Below are positions 9,135 to 17,192 of a stretch of DNA of 64,000 nt, one piece after another (the stretch's first letter is position 1; each line of letters starts with the position of its first letter). The notes under the pieces are model-generated. The model was not told the DNA's origin, made no database searches, and saw only the letters and a list, made by a program, of their open reading frames with translations. The DNA lies in NCBI RefSeq assembly GCF_003991355.1, contig NZ_RCSU01000009.1, positions 62,001 through 126,000 on the forward strand, written 5' to 3'. Both the position numbers and the translations under genes were made by a program. The DNA is from Pseudoflavitalea rhizosphaerae. GTDB lineage: Bacteria > Bacteroidota > Bacteroidia > Chitinophagales > Chitinophagaceae.

Positions 9135-9142
9135 TATTTTTG
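9135..9142 (+). promoter_or_regulatory. -7 promoter element abutting a start codon
   Basis: TATTTTTG matches TAnnTTTG exactly and ends 6 bp before the ATG at 9149. The transcript should therefore begin at or next to the start codon. Confidence 0.55.
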
Positions 9143-9148
9143 TACATT

Positions 9149-9559
9149 ATGATGAAATATCTTCTATTACCCGTTCTGGCCCTTATCTGCTGGAGCTGCA
9201 ATCAACAGGACAGCTATACGAAGGCTACAGACGCCCAGGATGCAGGCAGGGAGTTCATCCGCGCCTCACTGGACGGAGATCTCAAAAAAGCAAAATTCTA
9301 CCTGCTGAAAGATTCCGCCAACCTGGACCTGCTGGACACCTGGAAGAGAAAACATTATGATCAGCTCAGCCCTGAAGACCGCCGTCAATACCGGGACGCC
9401 CAGATCAGGCCCGTGAGCATTGAACCGGTCAACGATTCACTGGTGAACTACGTATACACCAACAGCTTCAAGGAAAAAGACACTACCGTACTTGCTGTTG
9501 TGAAAGTAAATGATGAATGGCTCGTTGATTTTAAACAGGTGCATAGCTTCAAACATTAA
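9149..9559 (+). CDS. Small lipoprotein, NTF2-like type
   Basis: 136 aa from the ATG at 9149. Upstream TTG at 9140 overlaps the promoter box and is unlikely. The leader MMKYLLLPVLALICWSC ends in a lipobox (CWSC) for lipid attachment. The mature part has helix-rich sequence (AGREFIRASLDGDLKKAKFYLL) followed by strands ending in VVKVNDEWLVDFKQ. This pattern fits DUF4878/NTF2-like lipoproteins, whose function is unknown. Family assignment is tentative. Confidence 0.75.
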   Translation: MMKYLLLPVLALICWSCNQQDSYTKATDAQDAGREFIRASLDGDLKKAKFYLLKDSANLDLLDTWKRKHYDQLSPEDRRQYRDAQIRPVSIEPVNDSLVNYVYTNSFKEKDTTVLAVVKVNDEWLVDFKQVHSFKH

Positions 9560-9686
9560 GCCCTGCTGATATATAGCCCTCCACCATCTCTGCGATTGCT
9601 TATGAAAATTTATCCGGCTTTCAATGTCAATTAAGCTGCGTTGCAGCCCGTATTTATAAACTGAAGAAGATAACCTAAGAAGTAGT
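9560..9686. other. Intergenic gap before ppa
   Basis: 127 bp without ORFs. TATTTATA near 9650 is a loose match to a -7 box and could drive ppa. Confidence 0.3.
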
Positions 9687-10229
9687 ATGTTAACTGTTTC
9701 CCATCCATGGCATGGCGTTCCTTATGGAGACAATGCCCCCCGTGTAGTAAATGCTGTGATCGAAATTCCTCAGGGCTCCAGGGCCAAATATGAGATCGAT
9801 AAAGAGAGCGGCCTCCTGAAACTGGACCGCGTGATCTATTCCTCTTTCTACTATCCCTGTAACTACGGATTCATTCCGCAGACATATGGTGATGATAAGG
9901 ATCCACTGGACATCCTGGTGATCACCTCACTGCCCGTGCAGGCACTCTGTATCATGGAAGCTAAAGTAGTTGGCGTAATGCAGATGATCGATAACGGAGA
10001 TGGCGACGATAAGATCATTGCCGTGGCAGCCAACGATCCCGGCGTGAACCACTATAACAATATGGAAGAACTGCCTCCTCACTTCTTCAGTGAGTTGCGT
10101 CACTTCTTCGAAGAATACAAAAGACTGGAAAACAAAAAAGTGATCGTTGAGGAATTTGGCGATAAATCCACTGCCCTCAAAGTGATCCAGGAAGCCGTTG
10201 AATCTTACAAAGAACATTTTCGTAAATAA
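9687..10229 (+). CDS. ppa: Inorganic pyrophosphatase, family I
   Basis: 180 aa. The soluble Mg-dependent enzyme hydrolyses pyrophosphate to phosphate and pulls biosynthetic reactions forward. The acidic active-site segment [12 protein letters not shown], the downstream [14 protein letters not shown] and the substrate-binding segments [15 protein letters not shown] and YPCNYGFIP are all present. The length is typical of bacterial family I. A TauE-like membrane gene follows 45 bp downstream. Confidence 0.96.
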   Translation: MLTVSHPWHGVPYGDNAPRVVNAVIEIPQGSRAKYEIDKESGLLKLDRVIYSSFYYPCNYGFIPQTYGDDKDPLDILVITSLPVQALCIMEAKVVGVMQMIDNGDGDDKIIAVAANDPGVNHYNNMEELPPHFFSELRHFFEEYKRLENKKVIVEEFGDKSTALKVIQEAVESYKEHFRK

Positions 10230-10274
10230 ACACGATGCGCTAACTTTCACTGATTGAACTTACAAACTCGCAAT

Positions 10275-10691
10275 ATGGCAACCCAGGAAATCATCACCCT
10301 GGCGGTGATAGGACTGGCTGCCGGTATTCTCAGCGGATTGATAGGTGTGGGAGGAGGCGTTATCATGGTACCGGCGCTGGCATTCTTCATGCATTATTCA
10401 CAGCACCAGGCTCAGGGCACTTCATTGGGTGTGCTGACCCTGCCTGTGGCGGCGCTGGCTTTTTTCAAATATTATACGGAATGTAAAAAGATGGGCACGC
10501 CCATCGAACCCAAAGTGGTATTGATGCTGGCCGCAGGATTTGCCATTGGCGGACTCATCGGCAGCAGCATGGCCGTGAAGATCGATAAAGACATGCTCAA
10601 AAAGATCTTCGGTGTGATCATGCTGTATACTGCATTCAAACTCTTCGGATGGGACCTCCTCATCATCCGCTGGGTGAAAGCATTGTTCTAA
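10275..10691 (+). CDS. TauE/SafE-like membrane protein, half-size
   Basis: 138 aa from the ATG at 10275; the in-frame TTG at 10254 is not needed. Four hydrophobic helices are visible. The glycine-rich loop AAGILSGLIGVGGGVIMVPAL is the TauE/SafE (DUF81) signature of putative sulfite/organosulfonate exporters. Usual members are about 250 aa with two such repeats, and this one carries a single repeat, so it would need to dimerise. There is no sign of a frameshift. It overlaps the convergent NlpC/P60 gene by 4 bp. Confidence 0.85.
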   Translation: MATQEIITLAVIGLAAGILSGLIGVGGGVIMVPALAFFMHYSQHQAQGTSLGVLTLPVAALAFFKYYTECKKMGTPIEPKVVLMLAAGFAIGGLIGSSMAVKIDKDMLKKIFGVIMLYTAFKLFGWDLLIIRWVKALF

Positions 10692-11467
10692 ATTTTCTCG
10701 AAATATCTCCGCACCATCCTCAGCTTATGCGTTCGCTGTCCGGTTTCCGCATGAATGATGCCTGCATTATCGATCTTGTCTATCCGCACTTTTCCCGAAG
10801 CATGAATGATCTCTTCCTGGTTCAGCATAATGCCCACATGCGTGATCCTGCCTTCATCGTTATCAAAAAATGCAAGGTCTCCGCATCGCGCTTCCTGCAG
10901 AAAACCAACCAGGCTGCCCTGCGTGGCCTGCTGGTAAGCATCCCGCAATAATTTATAGTTGAAGAAACGAAAAACCGATTGGCTGAACCCGCTGCAATCG
11001 ATACCGAATATGGACCGGCCACCCCAGAGGTAAGCAGTATTCAGATAGCGCATAGCCCTGGCCGTGATCGCTTCTGCAGAAACAACGGCTGTGCCTGCAT
11101 GCCAGGGACTGGCCAGTTGATATCGAAGTTTGTAATGTCCCAACTGCAATTCCTCGCCGGCAGGCGCAATCACTACGGCTCCCATTGGCACATGCGCCTC
11201 CATACCGTTGATGAGTACACGATCTGTATAATCCCCCACCAGAACCTGGCTTTGCTGATCACCGGGCAATTTTGCCATCAACTCCAGCTGGCTGCGCTGA
11301 CACCATCCTTCATAATCATCATACAATGTTTTGAGTTTGATGAAGTCCTTTCGCTCCTCCAGCACTTCACCGCATTCGCCCAGTAACAACTGGCTCACCA
11401 TCTCGCTGCGATGACTATCGGTTGCCCGAAGGGGTGATACCGGGACTATACAAACAGCGTATTGCAT
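10688..11467 (-). CDS. NlpC/P60 family (C40) peptidase
   Basis: 259 aa. N-terminal SH3-like region (about residues 1-105, with DYEGWCQRSQLELM) then a C40 catalytic domain: IDCSGFSQSVFRFF with the nucleophile Cys, and THVGIMLNQEEIIHASG with the catalytic His. Such enzymes cleave D-Glu to diamino-acid bonds in peptidoglycan peptides. No clear signal peptide is present, so it may process recycled muropeptides in the cytoplasm, as YkfC-type enzymes do; this is inference. Its promoter side faces the large palindromic repeat at 11506-11645. Confidence 0.9.
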   Translation of the reverse strand: MQYAVCIVPVSPLRATDSHRSEMVSQLLLGECGEVLEERKDFIKLKTLYDDYEGWCQRSQLELMAKLPGDQQSQVLVGDYTDRVLINGMEAHVPMGAVVIAPAGEELQLGHYKLRYQLASPWHAGTAVVSAEAITARAMRYLNTAYLWGGRSIFGIDCSGFSQSVFRFFNYKLLRDAYQQATQGSLVGFLQEARCGDLAFFDNDEGRITHVGIMLNQEEIIHASGKVRIDKIDNAGIIHAETGQRTHKLRMVRRYFEKI

Positions 11468-11505
11468 AAATGTATTTTTTACTAAGCTAATAAATTCTCA
11501 GCAAC

Positions 11506-11645
11506 GGAGTGCGGCCAGTCAGCCAGTCGCTCGCCTCCGGCGAGTGACTTCTATTTAGTCGCCTCCGGCGACGCGGTGTTCGCCGGAGGCGAACCAATAC
11601 GGGTCACTCGCCGGAGGCGAGCGACTGGCTGACTGGCCGCACTCC
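11506..11645. repeat. REP-like palindromic element, copy 2 (43-bp perfect arms)
   Basis: The arms 11506-11548 and 11603-11645 are perfect 43-bp inverted repeats, beginning GGAGTGCGGCCAGTCAGCC and running into the family core. Between them are two smaller hairpins, GTCGCCTCCGGCGAC and TTCGCCGGAGGCGAA. It lies between two divergently transcribed genes. The ATG at 11649 lies 3 bp beyond it. Confidence 0.92.
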
Positions 11646-11702
11646 CTTATGAAATTTTTGCCGCCCTGCATCATATCAGGGAAAATAGCTAATTTTCAGA
11701 CG

Positions 11703-12269
11703 GTGAACCAGGACCAATTTGCACATATCACAGACCAGGAATTACTCGGTAAATACTATGCCGGGCAAAACAACTATTGGCTTGGATTACTCCTGCAAAG
11801 GTATACCATGCTGCTCTTCGGTGTGTGCATGAAATACCTGAAGAATGAAGAGGAAGCCCGTGATGGCGTACAGCAGGTATTCCTCAAAGTGATCCAGGAA
11901 CTGCCAAAATACAAAGTGGACTATTTCAAATCCTGGCTCTACATGGTAGCCAAGAATTATTGTCTCATGAAACTGCGCTCCAAAAACGGCAAGACCACCG
12001 AGATCAAAGAGACCATGGTGGCCACACCCGCGGAAGACAGCAGCATGCAGAACCACCTGGAAAAAGACCGTCAGCTTGAATTGATGAGCGAATCCCTGGA
12101 TGAACTCAGCAAAGAGCAAAAACTCTGCGTAACTTTGTTCTATCTCGACAAAAAAAGTTACCAGGAGATTGCCGACCAGACAGGCTTTTCCATGATGCAG
12201 GTAAAAAGCTATATCCAGAACGGAAAGCGCAACCTGAAAATAAACATGGAAAAGAAACTAAAACATTAG
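11703..12269 (+). CDS. ECF-type RNA polymerase sigma factor
   Basis: 188 aa from the GTG at 11703; an in-frame ATG at 11649 would add 18 residues but lies 3 bp after the repeat and leaves no room for a promoter. The sequence from DQELLGKYYAGQNNYWLGLLLQRY is region 2, with EEARDGVQQVFLKVIQEL as the 2.4-like helix. LSKEQKLCVTLFYLDKKSYQEIADQTGFSMMQVKSYIQNGKRNLK is region 4. It probably recruits RNA polymerase to its own promoter set. The next gene, 24 bp downstream, encodes a membrane protein that may be its anti-sigma partner. Confidence 0.88.
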   Translation: MNQDQFAHITDQELLGKYYAGQNNYWLGLLLQRYTMLLFGVCMKYLKNEEEARDGVQQVFLKVIQELPKYKVDYFKSWLYMVAKNYCLMKLRSKNGKTTEIKETMVATPAEDSSMQNHLEKDRQLELMSESLDELSKEQKLCVTLFYLDKKSYQEIADQTGFSMMQVKSYIQNGKRNLKINMEKKLKH

Positions 12270-12293
12270 ATAAAGGCGGGATAACCGAAAACA

Positions 12294-12656
12294 ATGAGCC
12301 GCGACCTGTTCAACATATTATCGAATTCAAACAAAGACATCGACAATCAAAAGTTGATGGATTACCTCGCAGGCAAACTGTCCGAGCAGGACAAGCATGA
12401 AGTGGAAGCCTGGATGCTCGATAATGATTTCGAGAATGAAGCCATCGAAGGATTGCTGCAGGTGAACGGTAATAAGAAGATCGATAATTACGTTGACCAG
12501 CTCAACAAGGACCTCAATCAATACATTCAGAAAAAGAAGAAACAGCGCGAGAAGAGAAAGATCCAGGATGCGCCCTGGGTATATATTGCCATTGTGCTCA
12601 TCCTGCTGCTGGCAGTGGTGGCCTATATCGTGATCAAAAAATTAAATACGCCTTAG
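12294..12656 (+). CDS. Small membrane protein, putative anti-sigma factor
   Basis: 120 aa. The N-terminal cytoplasmic part (KLMDYLAGKLSEQDKHEVEAWMLDNDFENEAIEGLL) resembles the helical start of anti-sigma proteins but has no zinc-finger cysteines. A lysine-rich coiled stretch (IQKKKKQREKRKI) precedes one membrane helix (WVYIAIVLILLLAVVAYIVI). Its place 24 bp after an ECF sigma gene supports a sigma-sequestering role, which is inference. It overlaps the convergent deaminase gene by 4 bp. Confidence 0.72.
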   Translation: MSRDLFNILSNSNKDIDNQKLMDYLAGKLSEQDKHEVEAWMLDNDFENEAIEGLLQVNGNKKIDNYVDQLNKDLNQYIQKKKKQREKRKIQDAPWVYIAIVLILLLAVVAYIVIKKLNTP

Positions 12657-13129
12657 TAATTCACTTTTCCTGGCAGCTGCGCATATTCCTCAAATAGTTT
12701 TATCGCATCGTTCCTTCCAAACTCATTCATCAGGATCTGCCTGGATTCATATGGCAGTGTAAGTTCTTCGTAAATGAAGGAATCGTCAAAACCCGCCTGT
12801 TGGGCATCGTGGCGATTAGCCGCAAAGAATACGCGTTTCGGTCTTGCCCAGTAGATGGCGCCAAGACACATGGGACAAGGCTCACAGCTCGTGTACACTT
12901 CACAATCTGTCAACTGAAAACTGCCCAGATTTTTGCAGGCATCGCGGATAGCCACCACTTCTGCATGTGCAGTTGGATCATTATCACCTATCACGGAATT
13001 ACACCCCTTTCCCACGATCTCTTCTCCAAGTACGATCACGCAGCCAAAAGGTCCGCCTTTCCCCTGCAACATGCCCTCCCTGGCCATATCAATGGCTGCC
13101 TGCATAAATCGCTGTTCCCTTGTGTTCAT
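12653..13129 (-). CDS. Nucleoside deaminase (guanine deaminase type)
   Basis: 158 aa. Zinc-binding and catalytic motifs of the cytidine-deaminase superfamily are present: the HAEVVAIRDACKNLG segment (His ligand and proton-shuttling Glu) and CEPCPMCLGAIYWARPKRVFF (two Cys ligands). The sequence (MQAAIDMAREGM at the start and QQAGFDDSFIYEEL later) is closer to GuaD-type guanine deaminases than to the tRNA deaminase TadA. The substrate is not provable from sequence alone. Confidence 0.88.
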   Translation of the reverse strand: MNTREQRFMQAAIDMAREGMLQGKGGPFGCVIVLGEEIVGKGCNSVIGDNDPTAHAEVVAIRDACKNLGSFQLTDCEVYTSCEPCPMCLGAIYWARPKRVFFAANRHDAQQAGFDDSFIYEELTLPYESRQILMNEFGRNDAIKLFEEYAQLPGKVNY

Positions 13130-13198
13130 ATCCGGATCTTTGACTCAAATGTACAAAATCGAAGAAAGCCCTATCTTGTATATTATTAAATGTACATC

Positions 13199-15013
13199 AT
13201 GAAGAAATCTCTATCCTTATTCTTTTCCCTGCTGGTCATCCTTTCCCTTCAGGCGCAGCAGATCAGTTATTCAGTTTCTTTTCCCAATATCACGCATCAC
13301 GAAGCACAGATCAGTCTCAACGTAACCGGCATCGGCACCAAGCAAAAGACGGCCGTCTTTCGTATGAGCCGATCTTCACCCGGGCGTTATGCCACCCATG
13401 AGTTCGGAAAGAATGTATACGATGTAAAAGCCTTCGGCAGGAACAACAAACCACTCACCGTTACGCGTATTGAGGGTGATGTGTACGAAGTTCAGCATAC
13501 AGACGGGCAGATCCGCCTCGAGTATACGCTCTATGCCAATCATCCGGACGGCACATATGCCGGGATCGATGCCACCAGCATCCATTTCAATATGCCCGCC
13601 GCTTTCATGTGGATCAGGGGATATGACAAAACACCCATCGCTATCAAATTCAATATTCCCGAAGGCAAGCAATGGAGCATCGCCACGCAACTCAAGCCTA
13701 CCAAAGACTCCACGGCTTTCACTGCACCTGGCCTTCAGTATTTCATGGACAGTCCCACAAAAATTGGCTCCCTTACCTGGAAGGAATGGTCGCTCACCAA
13801 CCCTTCCGGTAAATCATACAGGATCCGGTTCGCATTCGAAGGCAATAGCTCAGACAGCCTGCTCACTGCATTTACCAATAAAGTGAAACGCATCACAGAG
13901 CAATCGATGGCGGTATTTGGTGAACTGCCCGATTTCGATTACGGCACCTACACATTCATTGCCAGCATCAATCCCTGGGTGAAAGGCGACGGAATGGAGC
14001 ATCGCAATTCCACCGTCATCAGCATACCCATCAATTTTGATGGCAACAATGAATTGCTGGGTGTATTCGCACATGAATTCTTTCACTGCTGGAACGTAGA
14101 ACGCATCCGCCCGAAAACGCTGGAGCCTTTCAATTTCGAAAAAAGCAATATGAGTAATGAGCTTTGGTTTGCTGAAGGCTTCACCCAATACTACGGCGAC
14201 CTGCTCACTGAGCGCGCCAGCTGCATGACTGAGGATGACTACCTCCGCGTAGTATCCGGCCTCATTAACACTAAATCAAATACACAAGGCGCGAAGCGCT
14301 ACTCTCCCGTGGAAGTGAGTCGTCATGCCGTTTTCGTTGATGCCGGAGTTGCCATCGACAAAAGCAATTATGTGAACATGTACACTTCCTATTATCCGTA
14401 CGGAGCCGCTATAGCGCTGGCCCTGGACCTGGAATTGCGCAGCCGGTTCAACAACCTAACACTCGACAATTACATGACTGCTGTCTGGAAGAAATCCGGC
14501 AAAACAGAGATCCCCTACAATGTAGATGGTTTGCAGGATGTACTGGCCCAGCTAACGGGCAGCAAACAGTTTGCTTCCGGTTTCTTCTCCAAATACATCA
14601 AAGGACATGAACCTCTCGATTATGCACCGCTTCTCGAAAAGGCCGGGCTCTTGCTCAAAAAAGCCAATGAAGGGAAAGCCTGGATTGGAAACGTTCAATG
14701 GAAAGATGGCGCCAATTCGCTCACCATTGCTTCCAACAGTGTGAATGGTACGCCGCTCTATAATGCCGGCCTTGATGTAGATGATCAGATCCTCTCCCTG
14801 AACGGCAAGCCGCTTCGCAAGCAATCCGATCTCACCGGGCTCCTGAAATCTCACAAACCCGGCGACAAGCTCGACATCGAGTATGAACATCGTGGCAACA
14901 AGACCAGCACGAAAATTATTTTGGGTGAAAACCCTGCATTCATCGTGGTGCCTGCTGAAAAACCCAGTGCTGCATCGATTGAATTCAGAAAAAAATGGCT
15001 GGGCAGCCGGTAG
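13199..15013 (+). CDS. M61 family metallopeptidase with PDZ domain
   Basis: 604 aa from the ATG at 13199; an ATG 9 bp upstream gives MYIM and is less likely. A signal peptide (MKKSLSLFFSLLVILSLQAQ) is followed by the M61 N-terminal beta domain. The zinc site HEFFHCWN is near residue 291, the third ligand is in LWFAEGFTQYYGDLL, and a C-terminal PDZ-like domain starts near residue 510 (VNGTPLYNAGLDVDDQILSLNGKPL). M61 glycyl aminopeptidases cleave peptides outside the cytoplasm. The repeat element at 15029 follows 15 bp after the stop. Confidence 0.93.
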   Translation: MKKSLSLFFSLLVILSLQAQQISYSVSFPNITHHEAQISLNVTGIGTKQKTAVFRMSRSSPGRYATHEFGKNVYDVKAFGRNNKPLTVTRIEGDVYEVQHTDGQIRLEYTLYANHPDGTYAGIDATSIHFNMPAAFMWIRGYDKTPIAIKFNIPEGKQWSIATQLKPTKDSTAFTAPGLQYFMDSPTKIGSLTWKEWSLTNPSGKSYRIRFAFEGNSSDSLLTAFTNKVKRITEQSMAVFGELPDFDYGTYTFIASINPWVKGDGMEHRNSTVISIPINFDGNNELLGVFAHEFFHCWNVERIRPKTLEPFNFEKSNMSNELWFAEGFTQYYGDLLTERASCMTEDDYLRVVSGLINTKSNTQGAKRYSPVEVSRHAVFVDAGVAIDKSNYVNMYTSYYPYGAAIALALDLELRSRFNNLTLDNYMTAVWKKSGKTEIPYNVDGLQDVLAQLTGSKQFASGFFSKYIKGHEPLDYAPLLEKAGLLLKKANEGKAWIGNVQWKDGANSLTIASNSVNGTPLYNAGLDVDDQILSLNGKPLRKQSDLTGLLKSHKPGDKLDIEYEHRGNKTSTKIILGENPAFIVVPAEKPSAASIEFRKKWLGSR

Positions 15014-15028
15014 CCGATGAGTGGGGTA

Positions 15029-15179
15029 GGCCGTTGAGGGGTATGAGAAAGCGGTCTGGGAAACAAACCAGCGCGGGAGGATTTTTTTGAGCTGTGGTTG
15101 GTTGGGTTGGGCTGAAGTGCATAGCCGGGCTTCTTCGCTTTTGTTTCCAAGGCCCGTTTCCCATACCCCTTCACCGGCC
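15029..15179 (+). repeat. 152-bp structured element, copy A
   Basis: First copy of a four-member family. Outer arms GGCCGTTGAGGGGTATG and CATACCCCTTCACCGGCC are nearly complementary. Inside are the conserved blocks GGGAAACAAACCAGCGCGGG, a GGTTGGTTGGGTT tract, and CTTTTGTTTCC. It lies in the 3' region of the M61 gene in the same orientation, before the terminator at 15194. ORFs overlapping it are not conserved between copies. Confidence 0.9.
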
Positions 15180-15193
15180 CGATCCCCGGGATG

Positions 15194-15227
15194 TGCAGCA
15201 GTTTGATTCAGACTGCTGCATTTTTTT
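15194..15227 (+). terminator. Terminator after element A
   Basis: TGCAGCAGT and ACTGCTGCA form a perfect 9-bp stem followed by a T7 run. It would end a transcript carrying the M61 gene and element A, or element A alone. Confidence 0.85.
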
Positions 15228-15730
15228 ACTGAATTATTTTATTTCAACTTTCTACTTTTTGATTGGCAATTGCAAGGAACTAATGTGATTTCTTCCAGTG
15301 ATCACATTGCTACCATTCTCTCTTGCTAAACTGGCTAAGCAATGATCCATAGTTTTTCAATGTGCTTTCTGCATGCAACTATTGAATTATCAGATTAGAT
15401 TTTATGTTTTGATCAGCATTCAATAATTCCTGCTGATTACTTCGTCTTTCTATTCCTTGCTGGCCATTCATCTGCATCCTGCCGCTTTTTCCCCTCTCCT
15501 CCTTTTCACGCAGTGCGCTAAAGATCAGCAGCGGAGCGGCTTTCACTATACCTGCCGCTCTTGCATATCCCAGTGGTTCATCTTTTCCTTAAAATGATTC
15601 ATTGAAGCGGCGCAGAATCATTAACCCTGTCAGTGTTGAACATTGAAGCACAGCCTTTTTGTTTCAACCAATAATGGTGAATAAAATTCATCATGGAGCT
15701 GCCCCAATTTTGATGCACCTTCAGATTGCA
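15228..15730. other. Non-coding island between elements A and B
   Basis: About 500 bp, AT-rich, with stop codons in all frames and no convincing coding sequence. One further perfect 7-bp stem is seen, GAGCGGC (15535-15541) with GCCGCTC (15555-15561). No transposase remnant was recognised. An unannotated RNA is possible but unsupported. Confidence 0.55.
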
Positions 15731-15883
15731 TTCAAAGCGCGGGGATATGGATTACGCGCCCTGGAAACATAAGCGAAAAAGTCCGGCACAGTACAATAGC
15801 CTAACCCAACCAACCACAGCTCAAAAAATATTCTCCCGCGCTGGTTTGTTTCCCAGCGCACAATCCATATCCCCCGCTTTGAA
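15731..15883 (-). repeat. 152-bp structured element, copy B
   Basis: In reverse orientation to copy A and its closest relative: it shares GGGAAACAAACCAGCGCGGG and the GAGCTGTGGTTGGTTGGGTT block exactly. Its outer arms start TTCAAAGCG and GGGGATATGGATT on the element strand, differ from those of A and are matched by complementary changes in the other arm. It begins at the T run of the terminator of the gene at 15935. Confidence 0.9.
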
Positions 15884-15914
15884 AAAAGAAGAGCCGCCCA
15901 TCACTGAGCGGCTC
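15881..15914 (-). terminator. Terminator of the lipoprotein gene at 15935
   Basis: On the reverse strand GAGCCGC and GCGGCTC form a 7-bp stem around a 10-nt loop, followed by TTCTTTTTT. The T run overlaps the start of element B. Confidence 0.8.
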
Positions 15915-15934
15915 CCCAAAAAGTATCAACCATT

Positions 15935-16987
15935 TTATTGGTATTGAATATAAACCGGCTGCGGTTTCAACTTCAGCACTTCCGCCGGCGTCATGATCCT
16001 GCTTCCCTTTTCTCTAAAATCATTTTTATAGAAAAGCTTGAACCCAGTATACTGTACCGGCTCAGGATACAGGAAAGAGCGGTAAGTGCTGATCTTACGC
16101 GCCTGCGCACCCCACCCGTCCATGTCCATGATGATCTGGGTCTCCGGACGCAGCTTGATGTTCTTGTAGTTGGTCACCATTGGTCTTGTGAAGCGGTGAA
16201 CTACCAGCATTTTGGGAGGCAGGTTATTTTCTTTCACAAGTTTGGCGAGATATTCAGTGGTGTAGTTGATATCCACAGCATCGAATGATCCGATCACGGA
16301 GCCTGGTTTTTTGCCGGTTTTCATGGAGAACTCAGGATCGATACCGAGATGCACATGCGGCATTTTCAGGTATTTCTCTAACTGGGGTACTTCAGCCTGC
16401 AGGGTGCTGAGGCCAACCTGGATATCGATGAACACGAGTGCATTGATCTTTTGAGCCATCACAAGGATTTTGTCTATCTCTTTGTGAGGCATTCTGAGAC
16501 GGTATTTACCATCGGCACCTGCGCTTCCCTGGGCCGTTACTGCAATGTAATGCAGTGCAGGTATTACTTCCATACTGGTGTCGGCGGCATGCCAGTTCTT
16601 CACTTCTACCTGTAGTTTGGCGAGCATTTCCTTTTCCGGCAGTTCACCCAGGATACCCATTCTGGTGGAGTACAGGTTGCCATAGAAAGCGAGTACGCGT
16701 TTGAAGGGAAGGATTGCACCAGGGAGCGGGTAATCTGTTTTTACTGGCCATCTGCCGGAGGTATCGCCATTGGCCATGTATTTGAGTTTGGCATCGTAGA
16801 GGGCCGTATCCAGAACGGCAGTTGCCGGAGCTGCAACTGGCCTGGCTGTATCCGTATCATGTTTGGTAACGGGAGCGGCCTGAACTTCGGCGGCTACGCC
16901 ACGAGTACCAGGTTTACATCCATTGAACACGAAAGCTGAGATAAAGGTAAGGGCGATGGCTGCCTGCAGCCAGGAGGTTCTTTTCAT
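15935..16987 (-). CDS. Lipoprotein of unknown function, possible TIM-barrel
   Basis: 350 aa. The leader MKRTSWLQAAIALTFISAFVFNGC ends in a lipobox (FNGC). After a Pro/Ala-rich linker, regularly spaced hydrophobic strands appear (LVFIDIQVG, HVHLGIDPEFSM, MLVVHRF, TQIIMDMDGWG, GFKLFYKNDF), which suggests a barrel of the TIM type, perhaps glycoside-hydrolase-like. I do not recognise the family and name no catalytic residue. It has its own terminator. Two ATCAGCGCT motifs lie upstream. Confidence 0.75.
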   Translation of the reverse strand: MKRTSWLQAAIALTFISAFVFNGCKPGTRGVAAEVQAAPVTKHDTDTARPVAAPATAVLDTALYDAKLKYMANGDTSGRWPVKTDYPLPGAILPFKRVLAFYGNLYSTRMGILGELPEKEMLAKLQVEVKNWHAADTSMEVIPALHYIAVTAQGSAGADGKYRLRMPHKEIDKILVMAQKINALVFIDIQVGLSTLQAEVPQLEKYLKMPHVHLGIDPEFSMKTGKKPGSVIGSFDAVDINYTTEYLAKLVKENNLPPKMLVVHRFTRPMVTNYKNIKLRPETQIIMDMDGWGAQARKISTYRSFLYPEPVQYTGFKLFYKNDFREKGSRIMTPAEVLKLKPQPVYIQYQ

Positions 16988-17013
16988 AAGTTATTGAAGT
17001 TTTGAAAGCTCGG

Positions 17014-17069
17014 ATCAGCGCTGATTATTTTGTTGTTGATGAATTAAGTCCGCAAAGATCAGCGCTAAT
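17014..17069. promoter_or_regulatory. Paired ATCAGCGCT motifs, possible operator
   Basis: ATCAGCGCTGAT (17014-17025) is a perfect 12-bp palindrome. A second copy, ATCAGCGCTAAT, occurs at 17058-17069, 44 bp on. They lie 27 and 71 bp upstream of the reverse-strand gene at 16987, in the 205-bp divergent gap to the DoxX gene. An operator role is a guess. Confidence 0.4.
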
Positions 17070-17192
17070 ACTCAAAAAAACGTGCCAGTATCGAAAATAT
17101 TTTGCATCTGAAATTTAACTTGTAGCTGGCAGGGGATAAACGTAACTTTATATGGCATAATTCTTTCAATCGTTCTTATAAAAATTACTGCC

